NCBI GenBank assembly: GCA_029204225.1
Contig: CM055097.1
Coordinates: 70,992,252-71,056,251 of the forward strand
DNA length: 64,000 bases
Origin: Diphasiastrum complanatum
Lineage: Eukaryota; Streptophyta; Lycopodiopsida; Lycopodiales; Lycopodiaceae
Direction: 5' to 3'
The notes under the pieces were generated by a model, which saw only the letters and a program-made list of their open reading frames with translations, did not search any database and was not told where the DNA came from. Position 1 is the stretch's first letter. The number at the start of each line of letters is the position of its first letter. Position numbers and translations under genes: made by a program. Shown here in pieces: positions 39,376 through 48,987 of the stretch.

Positions 39376-40742
39376 TTTGCAAAAACAGGAAGCGATCACG
39401 CTCGCTTTCAGCTCAGGCTTGTATAATTAAGTCTGCATTGAAGTGAAATTTACCATGAAGCAATCTCGAATTTTTTTGATGTAGCACTACTTCAGCTAAT
39501 CTCTCTCCCTCTCTCTCTCTCGCAAAGACGCATACACAAATATACAACGGAGGCACATTCATATACATAGGCAATCAAAGGTAGGAGAAACTTTTTCTTT
39601 GCAATGGGAACTTTCCTCGATGTATGCTCTGGGCACTTGAAGAGAATCAAAATTTACCTACACAAACTGTATAGTCCTTTCAAGTTATGGGTACTTTATA
39701 TATTGTTACTATATTTTAGAAGTGGTGGAATGGAGAACTTGCTTTTAATAATGTATCCAGATCCCCTTTCAGCTTCAAAATGGCAACCTTAACTTTACTA
39801 CAATGTTCCCTACCATGTCAAGCAATGGATTTCTCCTTTTGCTTTTTAAGGTACTTTGCTTTTTCTCTTGCCTCTACGCTTAAGAAAGACATATCATTTA
39901 TTATGGAAAACAGACTCAATTTTAAATTGGGGCTTGGAAATTTGTATTGCCTTTTTTTTTTTTTTTTTGGTTGTAACTAGTGTTGGATTGGTACTAGAAT
40001 TTATAATGCTAACTGGATCTTGGTATGACACTTTTTTAGCATGTTTTTATGCTGATTGGCTATCAATACAAGCATGTTCTACAATCTTTTGGTTGTATCA
40101 ACCATATGCAAGGGTGATACCAAACACTTATGAACACAAATATAAACACACAAAAATTGCTCAAAGTCAAATCTATGCAATATGTCGATGATTTGAAAAG
40201 GTAACACTTTGTTGGTTCCCACCAATGTATTTGGGGTGCTATGTATAAAAATATTACATATGTAAATTCTAAGTACCATAACAAAATTTGTTACTTTATC
40301 AACTAGAGGGCAAACTCCATATTTTGCTTGTAGTTTGGATATCAATATGAGTACTGATTGAGCCATAATTAGCCCCTACCCAAATTTTGATCCTAATATC
40401 ATAAAATGATATAACAACAAAGTCAGCTCTTTGATACTCAAGTTGAAATGACTGAGTCCATATTGGGCACATATATACCCACCCAACCATAGTTGTAACT
40501 ACCATAAATCATATGAAAAATATGGACAAATCATGTACAAAGTTATTGTACATCGAAAAGTATAACCAACATATAAAAAAATATGTGCATCCCTAATCAA
40601 AACCAATAGGACCACAATAAAAAGAGTGTCTTAATTCAAAAAGCTTAGGCAATAGTTCCGAATTCTTGAGAGGAGCAAATAAGTAAACAACCTTTAATGC
40701 CTCTGAATCTATTAAAAATAAATCACACTACAAGAAGGCTAT
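39376..40742. other. Intergenic DNA upstream of the esterase gene
   Basis: The left part is the esterase promoter side, with a CT/GA-rich run at about 39497-39524. A poly-T tract lies near 39951-39969. No coding feature is recognised. Confidence 0.4.
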
Positions 40743-41146
40743 TGTAAAGACCCTAAAGGATTGCCCCTAAGATGAGGATAGGAGAACACAATAGGAGAGA
40801 CTATGGAGCCAAACCACCCAACCAATCCTAGATCAAAAACCTGGATCTAGCTCCCAAGCCATGCCATGTGAAGCAAGAGGAGAAGAGAGAAACTGGTAAC
40901 CTAAACCCAATATGTCGACAGGAGAATCCCTACCTCATTATATAGAGAGTAGAGTCATGTGCATGAAACCATGCAACTCCCATGCAGGTCAACTATAAAC
41001 AGATCACATCTCTTTATGCAGTCCTTCTGCCTATATCCGTCACACAGACATGCAATACTCCATATGTCTCAATTAGAGTGTCTGGGTCCTCTCAAGGTTG
41101 TTAGTCACAAACTGGCCTTGACATGGATCTAAATCATGGTGTGACA
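40743..41146 (-). mobile_element. Possible LTR, TGTAAAGACC family
   Basis: About 404 bp bounded by TGTAAAGACC and GGTGTGACA, which are imperfect inverted repeats. A TATA-like TATATAATGAGG lies on the minus strand near 40940. The first ~60 bp recur at 48103-48165 directly beside a minus-strand primer site, which supports the left boundary. No target-site duplication is evident (GCTAT versus AACAA). Confidence 0.5.
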
Positions 41147-41343
41147 AACAATCTCAAATACCGAAGGGCCGGTCTACCATATTAGGACTATTCTAGGTCC
41201 TGAAGTCTTGTGGATTTGCAAGAGATTTTGGTGAATGAGGAGTATAGGCTTCAATCAAGAGGAGGTGGATCTACATCAACATCTCATTATGAAGAGGAGG
41301 CTATGTTCATCAAAGGCAAATTCAAGGGCAAAGACAAAGGCAA

Positions 41344-41700
41344 GTGGGCAAGATCAAGGTGAGAATTCTTCTTTTGGCAAAAAGAAAGATAAGTCTAAGT
41401 TGTGTGATTGAAGGTATTAGTTCAATTCCTATTTGTCTCTCTACTAATAGGAAAGCAAGACTTGATGGTGTTCTTTATATTCCTTCACTTTCAAAGGATT
41501 TGCTAAGTGTTGGTCAAATGATAGAGAAAGGATACATGGTAAAGTTTGGTGGTGATGCTTGTTTCATTACAAAGGAAGAAATCTTGATTGCTAGGGGCAA
41601 TAGAAAAGGTAGACTTTTCAAGCTTGATGCTTTTGTTATGGCTAACAAAAAGGATGGAATGGAAAAGGAGATCGGTCTCAACTTTCCAAAGTTACCTTTT
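41344..41700 (+). pseudogene. Copia pre-integrase segment (element G2)
   Basis: After the gag tail the sequence jumps, with a frame change, to VIEGISSIPICLSTNRKARL, DGVLYIPSLSKDLLSVGQMI, VKFGGDACFITKEEILIARG and GRLFKLDAF. G1 has the same block (GIGPIPISLSTNRNVHLEDV). The zinc knuckle and DSGA protease motif are missing, as in element E but with a different breakpoint. Downstream, the expected HHCC integrase motif is not found. Confidence 0.65.
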
Positions 41701-42382
41701 AGCATCACTAAGCTTGGTGGATCTTATGCAAAGTCTAAAAAGCTTCCTTATGTAGATCTAGGTCAAGATCTAATATGCTTCTTGGAGATGTTCATCTTTG
41801 TGCTAACTTGGCTAGTCTTGAGGATAATGATGGTGTTTCAATGGTTCTTCATGGCAAGTGCAAGCATGCAAAAGGTAAGGAAAGAGCTAACTTCATCAAT
41901 GGAGGTGAAGGTCCTTCCTTGGAAAAGTTTGTTGCTAATGATTTCTTTGATCATATGGAAAAAGATGTTGCTAGGTGCATTCATGAAGGAGATGGTTCTT
42001 CTACATTCTTTTGTGATGAGTCCATGAAATTCATTTTTCGAGCAAGTGGAGTCACATGTCTTCATAAAGAGAGTAGATCAAATGGAGTCTATCAAGAGAC
42101 TTGGTGAGGAAGATAGTCACAAGTCAAGAAGAAGAAAAGTATGTGAAGTGTTCAAAGTAGGATGTACTTTGAATGATGTCATTGTGAATGATAGTGAGGA
42201 AGAATCATTGTCATATGATTCATTACCTAAAACATTGAATAGAAGTTATTGTTTGAAAAAAGAGAGTACTTCAATCATCCTTATGTTGAAGGTACTAATC
42301 ATTTTTTTCATGGCTTGAAGTTTCTACTTCTTATGATGAAATCATTAAGAGGGAGTCTTATGAAGGAAAAAGCAATGGAAGA

Positions 42383-42772
42383 TTGGTTCTTGGGAAGATC
42401 CAAGGCATGGATCTCACATCTCTTCATCAACTCAAAGGATTCTATGATTATGAATTGATCACTCATGATCAAGATGGCAAAAGGTTGGTTGGAGAAGACT
42501 ACATGGAGCAAATCGAGAGGCGATTTCTTCAAGGCAAGGGAGATCTCATTGGTGAGCTTATTGAGGTTTTTAAGGGACTCAAGAGGGCTGGATTTATTAG
42601 GTTTGATACTTATCTTCACCTACTGTACTTCATGTTAGATGGAAAGTTTGGAATCTATCTTTTGATTTATGATGGTGACATTATTTTCACTAACCTTTAT
42701 GGAAGATCGAGATCAAGCATTGATGAGATCTTGTTGGATCTAGATCATATGTTTGAGAGGGAGTATTTCTAG
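42383..42772 (+). pseudogene. RT-like segment with disrupted catalytic motif (element G2)
   Basis: The open frame aligns by pattern with the RT palm of element F: GEDYMEQIERRFLQGKGDLI against EEEIFMRQPKGFIKEDQEEK, EVFKGLKRAG against RSLYGLKQAPR, RFDTYL against RLNTFL, and DGKFGIYLLIYDGDIIF against DGKIIILILYVDDIIF. The YVDD catalytic box reads YDGD, so polymerase activity is unlikely. The frame is free of stops for 129 codons despite this divergence. Confidence 0.55.
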
Positions 42773-42826
42773 AGGTTCATATCTGAAGATATTCATATCT
42801 TTGATGATCAAGAGAAAGGTAAGCAA

Positions 42827-43480
42827 ATGGAAGCGACTCATTTTGCCTTACTCACATGTTTTGGAGAATCTTCTTGCGTAGATAATGGGATGCAAGTGAA
42901 TATTGGTTCTCATGGTTTTCATACTGGAAAAGCAAGTAATGGATCTGGAAAACAAAGTTTGTTCAATGACTTTTATGGTCAAGAGGAAGATCAAGAGATT
43001 GGTCTCAAAGGGCTTCAACAACACAAAAAAGAAGTTGGCAATTTGGAGGTAGTCAAGAGCATCAAAGGAGAGGTAATTGGCAAAGATGTTATGGATCTAT
43101 TTTTGCAGCTTATTGAAGACTCAAGTAAGGTCAAAGGAGCAGCAAGGAAGTTTTGTTCAAGTTTACTTTACTTGTTCTATCTCATGTTTGAGCTATTTCA
43201 TGTGGAGGTGTGCAAATTGTCAAGATATGGACAAACTAGCTACATTCTCTTGCAATATCTTATTGTTGGAGTTGTACTAGCATTCTTGGCTGGTTTTGCT
43301 GATGGAAATGAAGCTATTGGATGTTCATTATGTCACTCATTCATGGCCAAGTCATCAAGTGTTGATGACATGGCCAAGTCCTCAAGTGTTGATGATACAC
43401 TCAATCAACCTCTCTCTAATCCTAGTACTAAAACTAAGGTTAGGTTGATCCAATACAAAACTCTCAGACTTAAATTTTGA
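42827..43480 (+). CDS. G-subfamily pol C-terminal ORF (element G2 copy)
   Basis: An open frame of 217 codons. By pattern it starts like the RT C-terminus (THFALLTCFGESSC against a KYA.DLL..FGM..C block), then has about 90 residues without a counterpart in element F (SNGSGKQSLFNDFYGQEEDQ, LKGLQQHKKEVGNLEVVKSI, LFLQLIEDSSKVKG), then a hydrophobic block CSSLLYLFYLMFELFHVEVC with KLSRYG that recalls GSLIYLT.TRPDI..V.KLS. It ends LAFLAGFADGNEAIGCSLCH, where RNase H would start, plus a tandem MAKSSSVDD repeat. RNase H catalytic residues are not apparent. It is very similar to G3 at protein and DNA level. The function, if any, is unknown. Confidence 0.55.
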   Translation: MEATHFALLTCFGESSCVDNGMQVNIGSHGFHTGKASNGSGKQSLFNDFYGQEEDQEIGLKGLQQHKKEVGNLEVVKSIKGEVIGKDVMDLFLQLIEDSSKVKGAARKFCSSLLYLFYLMFELFHVEVCKLSRYGQTSYILLQYLIVGVVLAFLAGFADGNEAIGCSLCHSFMAKSSSVDDMAKSSSVDDTLNQPLSNPSTKTKVRLIQYKTLRLKF

Positions 43481-43996
43481 TCAAACTTACTTCTATTCCA
43501 ATCAAAATGGAATTAGTAACCTTTGACTTTTCACTGTACTACTTATTGATAATGATTCAACTTTCAAACCTGCTCTAAATCCAGATTGTCCACACAATCT
43601 CTAAAGAATTTTGCAATGAGAAACAATACACAATCGAAGGCTAAGTTTTGACAATTAAACACCAAGAAATCGAAATTTTTATAGCTGGGTGTTAGTAACT
43701 TGTATTTTTGGAGTTGTTCTACAAAAGAGATTTCGATCCAACTCAAAGTTACCACATGTCCAAAATTCTCTCCAAGCCTTGATTAACAGGCATGTACTAG
43801 CACTGATGTAGATAGTCACCCAATTCTTTGAATTGTCGACCACTCACTATGCATCAAACGTCCTTTAACCACCAAGCTCATGCATTTAAAAAACCCAAAC
43901 CATAAGGTTTTAATAAAAGACCTCTCAAAAAATAAACCCTATTTTTTTAAAACATTAAAATTAGGGCCGGCTCCCTCCTTGCAATAGACAGCGCAA

Positions 43997-44001
<5 letters not shown>
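43481..44001. other. Flank of G2, no recognisable feature
   Basis: It should contain the end of G2, but no polypurine tract or LTR start could be recognised. It ends at the (AT)n array. Confidence 0.35.

Positions 44002-44036
<35 letters not shown>
44002..44036. repeat. (AT)n microsatellite
   Basis: 35 bp of alternating A and T abutting the Helitron-like terminus. AT-rich DNA is the typical Helitron target. Confidence 0.95.
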
Positions 44037-44037
<1 letters not shown>

Positions 44038-44065
44038 TAGTAAAGAGTGCCCGTCGTTGACGGGC
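44037..44065 (-). mobile_element. Helitron-like 3' terminus
   Basis: On the minus strand a perfect 7-bp stem hairpin (GCCCGTC-AAC-GACGGGC, 44065-44049) is followed by ACTCTTTA and then CTAG, with T as the next base in an AT repeat. Hairpin, then CTRR, then host T is the canonical Helitron 3' end. The element body would extend rightward from here. I could not identify its 5' TC end. Confidence 0.6.
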
Positions 44066-44109
44066 AATGGCGGCCGATCTATGTGACGACCGATGATCTG
44101 GAAATTCAG

Positions 44110-44620
44110 TATGTAAATCCAGTATGTCGTTTGGAAAAATTCAATATGTCGTTTGGAAACGAGTTCGTCCAAATATTCGAGTTCGTGTGAAAGTTCGAGG
44201 TCGTCCAAATATTCGAGTCAAGAAAAATTCGAGCATCAAAAAATTTGAGTCGACTGAAAAATTTGAGCCTCAAAATATTCGAGTTGAGTGAAAATTCGAA
44301 TTCGTCCAAAAATTCGTCGAGTTAGTCCAAAATTCAAGTCGAGTGAAAATTCGAATTCGTTCCAAAATTCGAGTTCGTTCAAAAATTCGAGTCGTTCCCA
44401 AAATTCAAGTTCGTTCCAAAATTTGAGTCTAGAAAAATTCGAGTCGAGTGAAAATATTTGACAAAAAAATTCAAGCCTCAAATTCGGGTTCGTTCCAAAA
44501 TTCGAGCCTCAAAAAATTCGAGTAGAGTGAACATTCGAGTTTGTCCAAAAGTCGAGTGAAAATTCGAGTTCGTTCCAAAATTCAAGTCAAGTGAAAATTC
44601 GAGTTTGCTTGAGGAATCCT
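44110..44620. repeat. TTCGAG-rich degenerate repeat tract
   Basis: About 500 bp dominated by variants of AATTCGAGT, often spaced by GTCCAAA or GAGTGAAA. The repeat is irregular in period. On the minus strand it stays open in several frames (repeats such as SNIWT and LEFWNE), a by-product of the repeat. Confidence 0.8.
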
Positions 44621-44930
44621 TCGTGAAATTGGCTCTCGAAAATTTCGTGACAATACCTCGAAAAGATTTTCTTGAAGAGGCCTCAAAAATCTCGCAAATT
44701 TTTTGCAAAAATACCTCGTAAAGATTTTCTAGAGGGAGAGGCCTTGAAAATGTCGCGAAGGAATTTGGAGCACAACATCCAATGCGATTCAGACTTAAGA
44801 CTCCATAAAATGACTGAATAAAAACAAAACGCACAATTTGGACATTGATTGAGACAATCCAACCATTGTTACAACAACTTCAGTTCATGAACAATCATGT
44901 AATTCAATAAAGTTATTTCATACTTATATT

Positions 44931-45050
44931 GCGATTCAGATGAAGGCATTTCATAATATTGTGGTTAAGACGAAGCCATTCCGTAACATTATGATTTATA
45001 TGAAAGTATTCCATAATATTGTGATTCAGACAAATGCGTTCCATAAAACT
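44931..45050 (+). repeat. 30-bp tandem repeat, four units
   Basis: Units start at 44931, 44961, 44991 and 45021. The consensus encodes a ten-residue repeat (MKAFHNIVVK-like) because 30 bp is a multiple of three. The open frame runs on to 45206 but resembles no known protein. Confidence 0.8.
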
Positions 45051-45292
45051 ATATTAATTCAAAATGAGAATATATATAAGGCCAAAAGAGAGAACAAAAA
45101 ATGTCCATGCTACACACTTGATCTAGAATCTGGAATGATGGAGCCAATTCCCAGAAGAGCTGATTCCTTGCATTTTGGGCATGAAATTCTTGATACAAAA
45201 ATGTGATGATAGTGAGTAGTTTGCAAAGCTATAATAATATGTGTGGTTGATCTTTAATGGTATACTTTGGAAAAGTAGATCCCGAGGATGCT

Positions 45293-45513
45293 AAGCGCTC
45301 ACTGTTCACAAAATGGCTACTAGCTCTAGCTTAGCTCTATGTGAAGTAGCTTAGCCATCACAAAATATGTAAATGAATTACTATTATTAATGGACACAAT
45401 AGTTGCTTTGCTAAATTTATCCAGGGTAAGATTTCTTTTAGGTCCAAGTTAAGTGAATGCTATTTCACCAAAACTTCATTTTAATAAAAGCGCTCACCGT
45501 TCACAAAATGGCT
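45293..45513. repeat. 26-bp direct repeat pair
   Basis: AAGCGCTCACTGTTCACAAA plus ATGGCT at 45293-45318 recurs with one change at 45488-45513, next to GCTAGAGCTAAGCTA-type sequence in both cases. Its origin is unknown. Confidence 0.75.
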
Positions 45514-45539
45514 AGAGCTAAGCTACCGGGGATTCTAAG

Positions 45540-46450
45540 CGCTGATCCTCCACATCGATCCCAGTGATGCCAACATAGTAGAATGATGGAATAGCGAGGT
45601 CGAGGATGGGAGTGCCCCCATTGAAAGTGTTGCCGCAGAGCCAAGGAAGAGTGGACTGGTGGTGGTGTTGGAATTAGCAAAGCTCACCAGGCAATAGGAA
45701 AATTGTTCCTAGATGACAGGGCTTAGCTGGGAAATGAGAGAGATGGGACCTCTGCCTAGACCCATGATACCTCCTTCATTGGCCGTGAAAAGTCCTTTGT
45801 TACTGTAGCCGCATCCGAATGCAAACAACGGAATGGTCTCTGATTCTTTGGAATGCATCGTGATCGTCTCTGTGGAGAAATCACCCCTGGTGTAAGATCC
45901 GTCGCCATAGCCTTGGTTATACTGGCATTTGGAATCTCTGCAGACTACCAAATTGCCTACAGCCTGGTAGTCTTGGTTGTCGGATGAGAGCTAGGAATAG
46001 GAGGAGCTGCTTGGATCAAAAATTGGCTCCTTGGTTTGATAGCATGATTGACAGGGTTGTCACTGAACCCATACCAGATCGATGCCTGTGTCCGTAGCTG
46101 TGTAAAAGCTAGTGACTGGCATGCCCAGTTGTAACTACATCAAGTAAACTCTAGCCTCCTCTGACGATAACGATACGAGGGTTGTGAGGTCTATTAAACG
46201 TCGGGAATCCTTGGACATGGAGAAGGCCCATGCCATGGATCCAAGACGCCTGGCCCGAAGATTGCTTTGTTGCACTGCCTATTGAATCCTGGTGTATTCA
46301 TCAACATTGGACAGTGTGAGATTGTCTTTGTGAATAAGCTCGATACGTAGCTCTCTTCTTGGTGCCAAGAAGATGCCGCCTCAGTACTCCTACTAAAGCT
46401 TCTTCATTCGAACTTGTACCAATTCGAACTTGTACCAACAGAAGAAGTTT
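45540..46450 (-). pseudogene. Nepenthesin-like aspartic protease pseudogene
   Basis: Minus-strand reading: propeptide-like LRIELIHKDNLTLSNVDEYT, RARRLGSMAWAFSMSKDSRR, EEARVYLM (stop) LQLGMPVTSFYTATDTGIDL VWVQ (stop) QPCQSCYQTKEPIFDPSSSS, then an open stretch GNLVVCRDSKCQYNQGYGDG, FGCGYSNKGLFTANEGGIMG, SQLSPVI (stop) EQFSYCLVSF, and after a frameshift FNGGTPILDLAIPSFYYVGI. It retains the first active-site DTG and the Tyr flap, but at least three in-frame stops (one a Cys-to-TGA change after VWVQ) and a frameshift disable it. The second DSG half is missing. Plant nepenthesin-type proteases are secreted or vacuolar. The same strand as the Helitron-like end suggests capture. Confidence 0.85.
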
Positions 46451-46689
46451 TCTTTTTGCTAGCTGCAGAATGAAAATGGTGAATGCCGAGAGGAAGAAGC
46501 TTGCATAACCTCATCATAAGTATGCAAATGTGTTCCTCAACTCAAACAAACCGACATACTGAAACACATTAAAGCTCGTTGTGTGAGGAACACGTCTGTG
46601 TGTGTGAGAGAGGTAGTCGAGATACCTGGGAGAGAGCCCCATGCCTGCCCCTTGCTGCCACACGCCTTCCTCGCGATCCATTCCTCACG

Positions 46690-46730
46690 ATATATATATA
46701 TATCTATATATATATATATATATATATATT
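46690..46730. repeat. (AT)n microsatellite
   Basis: 41 bp of AT with one C interruption, followed by a T-run. On the minus strand it abuts the truncated end of the WD40 fragment. Confidence 0.95.
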
Positions 46731-46749
46731 TCACTTTTTTTTTTTTTCC

Positions 46750-46965
46750 GTTGAGATCCAGTGTAGACGCGCCCATTACCTTTCACGATCAGCGTATTGA
46801 TAGCGTCATCATTGGCTTGAATAGTTTCCAAGCAACGATAATCCGATAGCCGCCATACCTTCACGGATTTGTCCCAGGATGCAGAGCATTATAAAACTCC
46901 TTTGCCAACAACAAGAATGGATATGGCATCAACATGCTCGATCCAGGTAGCACATTGACATTGAA
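46750..46965 (-). pseudogene. JINGUBANG-like WD40 gene fragment
   Basis: Minus-strand reading: WIEHVDAISILVVGKGVL, a stop, CSASWDKSVKVWRLSDYRCL, ETIQANDDAINTLIVKGNGR and VYTGSQRK. This is one complete WD repeat and the start of the next from the plant JINGUBANG-type WD40 family (typical SWDKT.K.WR...C.ES..AHDDA.N). One in-frame stop is present. The fragment ends in a poly-A/AT repeat where the next VW motif should be. Only about 70 residues survive. Confidence 0.75.
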
Positions 46966-47120
46966 AAACAAACCAATGCTGAAAAAGGTGAAGCCGCTAG
47001 ATAAAAATAAGCTACACCTTCCATCTGCAACCAAAGGGATTGGACGTCTCAGTAGAGTGTTTGATAAAATGTAAAAAGACGAATGGATCGCGTCGGATGC
47101 AGAGCAGACGAATGGATCAC

Positions 47121-47153
<33 letters not shown>

Positions 47154-47160
47154 GAGAGAG
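47121..47160. repeat. (GA)n microsatellite
   Basis: About 40 bp of GA with one GG interruption. Confidence 0.95.
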
Positions 47161-47276
47161 CGCGGGGGGGAATGAAATTTGAAAACATAACTTGTGTGTG
47201 TGTGTAAAGAGTAGGCTCTAGGCGTGAGATAGGGTAATAGACCGAGTTAACACATCCATTACACTCTCTCTCTTAA

Positions 47277-47331
<55 letters not shown>
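47277..47331. repeat. Compound (AT)n(GA)n microsatellite
   Basis: 26 bp of AT followed directly by 29 bp of GA. Confidence 0.95.
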
Positions 47332-47334
<3 letters not shown>

Positions 47335-48089
47335 TTCAGACATGGATAGGAGACTGGATGGCGCTCGTCCTCTGCCAAACTGCAGCTTACACCTCATAAT
47401 TCATAAGAGGGATTACTAGCTGGAGGTCTCTTGACACAATAGCGAGCAACATGGATTCAACAACGGATCACTATATCCAACTGCTTCATTCTGGAATCCA
47501 CTCAGATCTGCTACCTGTTTGGGCTTCCCTTCATAGCTGCCATCACTGGAAAAATGGATCCATGGTTGCAGTTATGCCACACACAATTCTGAGACTTATT
47601 GCAAGACCCACGTATTCAGATATAGGGTGCAAACAATTAGGAATGACTGAATTCCAATCAACAGCTAGTCCACCCAGGTTGTACACTCACCGACTGCCTA
47701 TCTGCAGAGTTTTGAATTCATAACGAACTGTGTCCTCTCCATTTGGTGTCTCTCAATGGACCGACCATAAATAAGAATAGAGAGAGTAAGGGATTCTAGG
47801 ATCATCCCAAGCTAATGAATTCCTTACATACCCCTATAGAAAGCAATTGAGAAACAACATGTATTGAGCTCTAATTCCAAGCAACCTCTCACTAAATTGG
47901 AAAAATAAATAGAAGTGCACTCTACCTCCAACTTTCTTAAGCATGCTTTAAACCAGAATTAGAGGATCCAAACTCAAATTTTCCCTTGAGATTACTGCAC
48001 ACCAACCCGGGACATAAATCCATGTGCTTCACTTTCCAAATCGATGTAGAACTTTTCATCCATCCCATCCAAGACCGCATCTTAGTCGT
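47332..48089 (-). other. Retroelement leader-like sequence
   Basis: Lies downstream (minus strand) of the primer site at 48090-48101. No gag is recognisable. The plus-strand frame at 47451-47723 is not convincing. Confidence 0.35.
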
Positions 48090-48101
48090 GCTCTGATACC
48101 A
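48090..48101 (-). promoter_or_regulatory. Primer-binding site (tRNA-iMet type)
   Basis: The minus strand reads TGGTATCAGAGC, one base from the LTR end at 48103. Confidence 0.85.
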
Positions 48102-48102
48102 A

Positions 48103-48165
48103 TGTAAAGACCCTAAAGGATTGCCTTTAAGATGAGAATAGGAGAACACAATAGGAGAGACTAAC
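48103..48165 (-). mobile_element. LTR end, TGTAAAGACC family
   Basis: Near-identical to 40743-40805 and adjacent to a primer site, so this is the 3' end of a 5' LTR on the minus strand. Similarity stops after about 62 bp, so the LTR is truncated or diverged. Confidence 0.6.
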
Positions 48166-48987
48166 CATTTTAGCATATGTCTTTGACTACATAAACTTTA
48201 TACAATTACCTAGAATAACTTCTAAACTTTTACAAACTTCTACCGAATTCCAACTAAACTCAATGGTATACCTTGATATTTGTTAAACTTTGTCATCCAA
48301 TATGAGCTCACTGGGATACAGTCAATAAAGTAGAGTCTATCTCCCATTCGATAAATATTCTATACCAAGAATTTTCTACATTCTATGTACACAACTTTTT
48401 TTGATAAATCCCGATGACTTACAAATCATGTGTCTTATAAGCAGTATAGATTAAACAAAACAGTTCCTGGTGAATTCTCTTCATACTGCTGATTCAACCA
48501 ATTAACTTTTAACCATGAATAATCCCTACTCAAGTCAATTGCTAATGATTTAGGACAAATATGAAACTATCTCTAAGTTGAGATTGCAAGTTGGCCTCAA
48601 AAAATGCCAATAAACCAACAAAACTAGTTGACAATTTTTCACACTCCCTCTTCAACTAGTTTTACCACACAACTTTGATCCTTCTTAAGAATGATATCCA
48701 TCCTAAGTATAGACCTCCTTTCTATGGTTTTATAACACCTTCCATAATTGATATAGAGAATAGTGTCCAAATTGGATGTTTCACTATTTCTTACATCAAT
48801 TTTACACATCAAGAGTGTAACTAGAACATGAAGACCAAATAGAATTTAAATGTAATTATTCCTCCATGCTTCAAACTTTGAACTCTCTGGAAAATAACAC
48901 TAACCAAACAATAAATGATAGGTATCATCCAATGCTTGCATGTCTCCTCCATTTTTGTCCTTCTTTGATATGTCTTCACCATGAAAA
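48166..48987. other. No recognisable feature
   Basis: AT-rich DNA between the LTR end and element G3. It should include the 3' end of G3, but no polypurine tract or LTR could be assigned. Confidence 0.35.

Larger units (their letters stand above)
41205..43480 (+). mobile_element. Copia element G2 (internal region, degenerate)
   Basis: Plus-strand order: gag end (LVDLQEILVNEEYRLQSR), Lys-rich tail FIKGKFKGKDKGKW, a deletion removing zinc knuckle and protease, pre-integrase segment, an unrecognised stretch where integrase should be, an RT-like segment with altered motifs, and the G-specific pol C-terminal ORF. Same subfamily as G1 and G3. LTRs were not identified. Confidence 0.65.

Noticed and set aside
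40743-43480. LTR at 40743-41146 as the 5' LTR of element G2
   Set aside because: Its orientation is minus (TGTAAAGACC is the LTR end beside a minus-strand primer site at 48090), whereas G2 reads plus, and no primer site lies between them.
44106-44834. Overlapping minus-strand frames rich in Phe, Leu and Asn
   Set aside because: Generated by the TTCGAG-type repeat, which lacks stops in several frames.
45540-46450. Functional aspartic protease gene
   Set aside because: At least three in-frame stops, a frameshift and loss of the second catalytic half.
47451-47723. 90-codon plus-strand frame
   Set aside because: It lies in what looks like a retroelement leader on the opposite strand and shows no domain.
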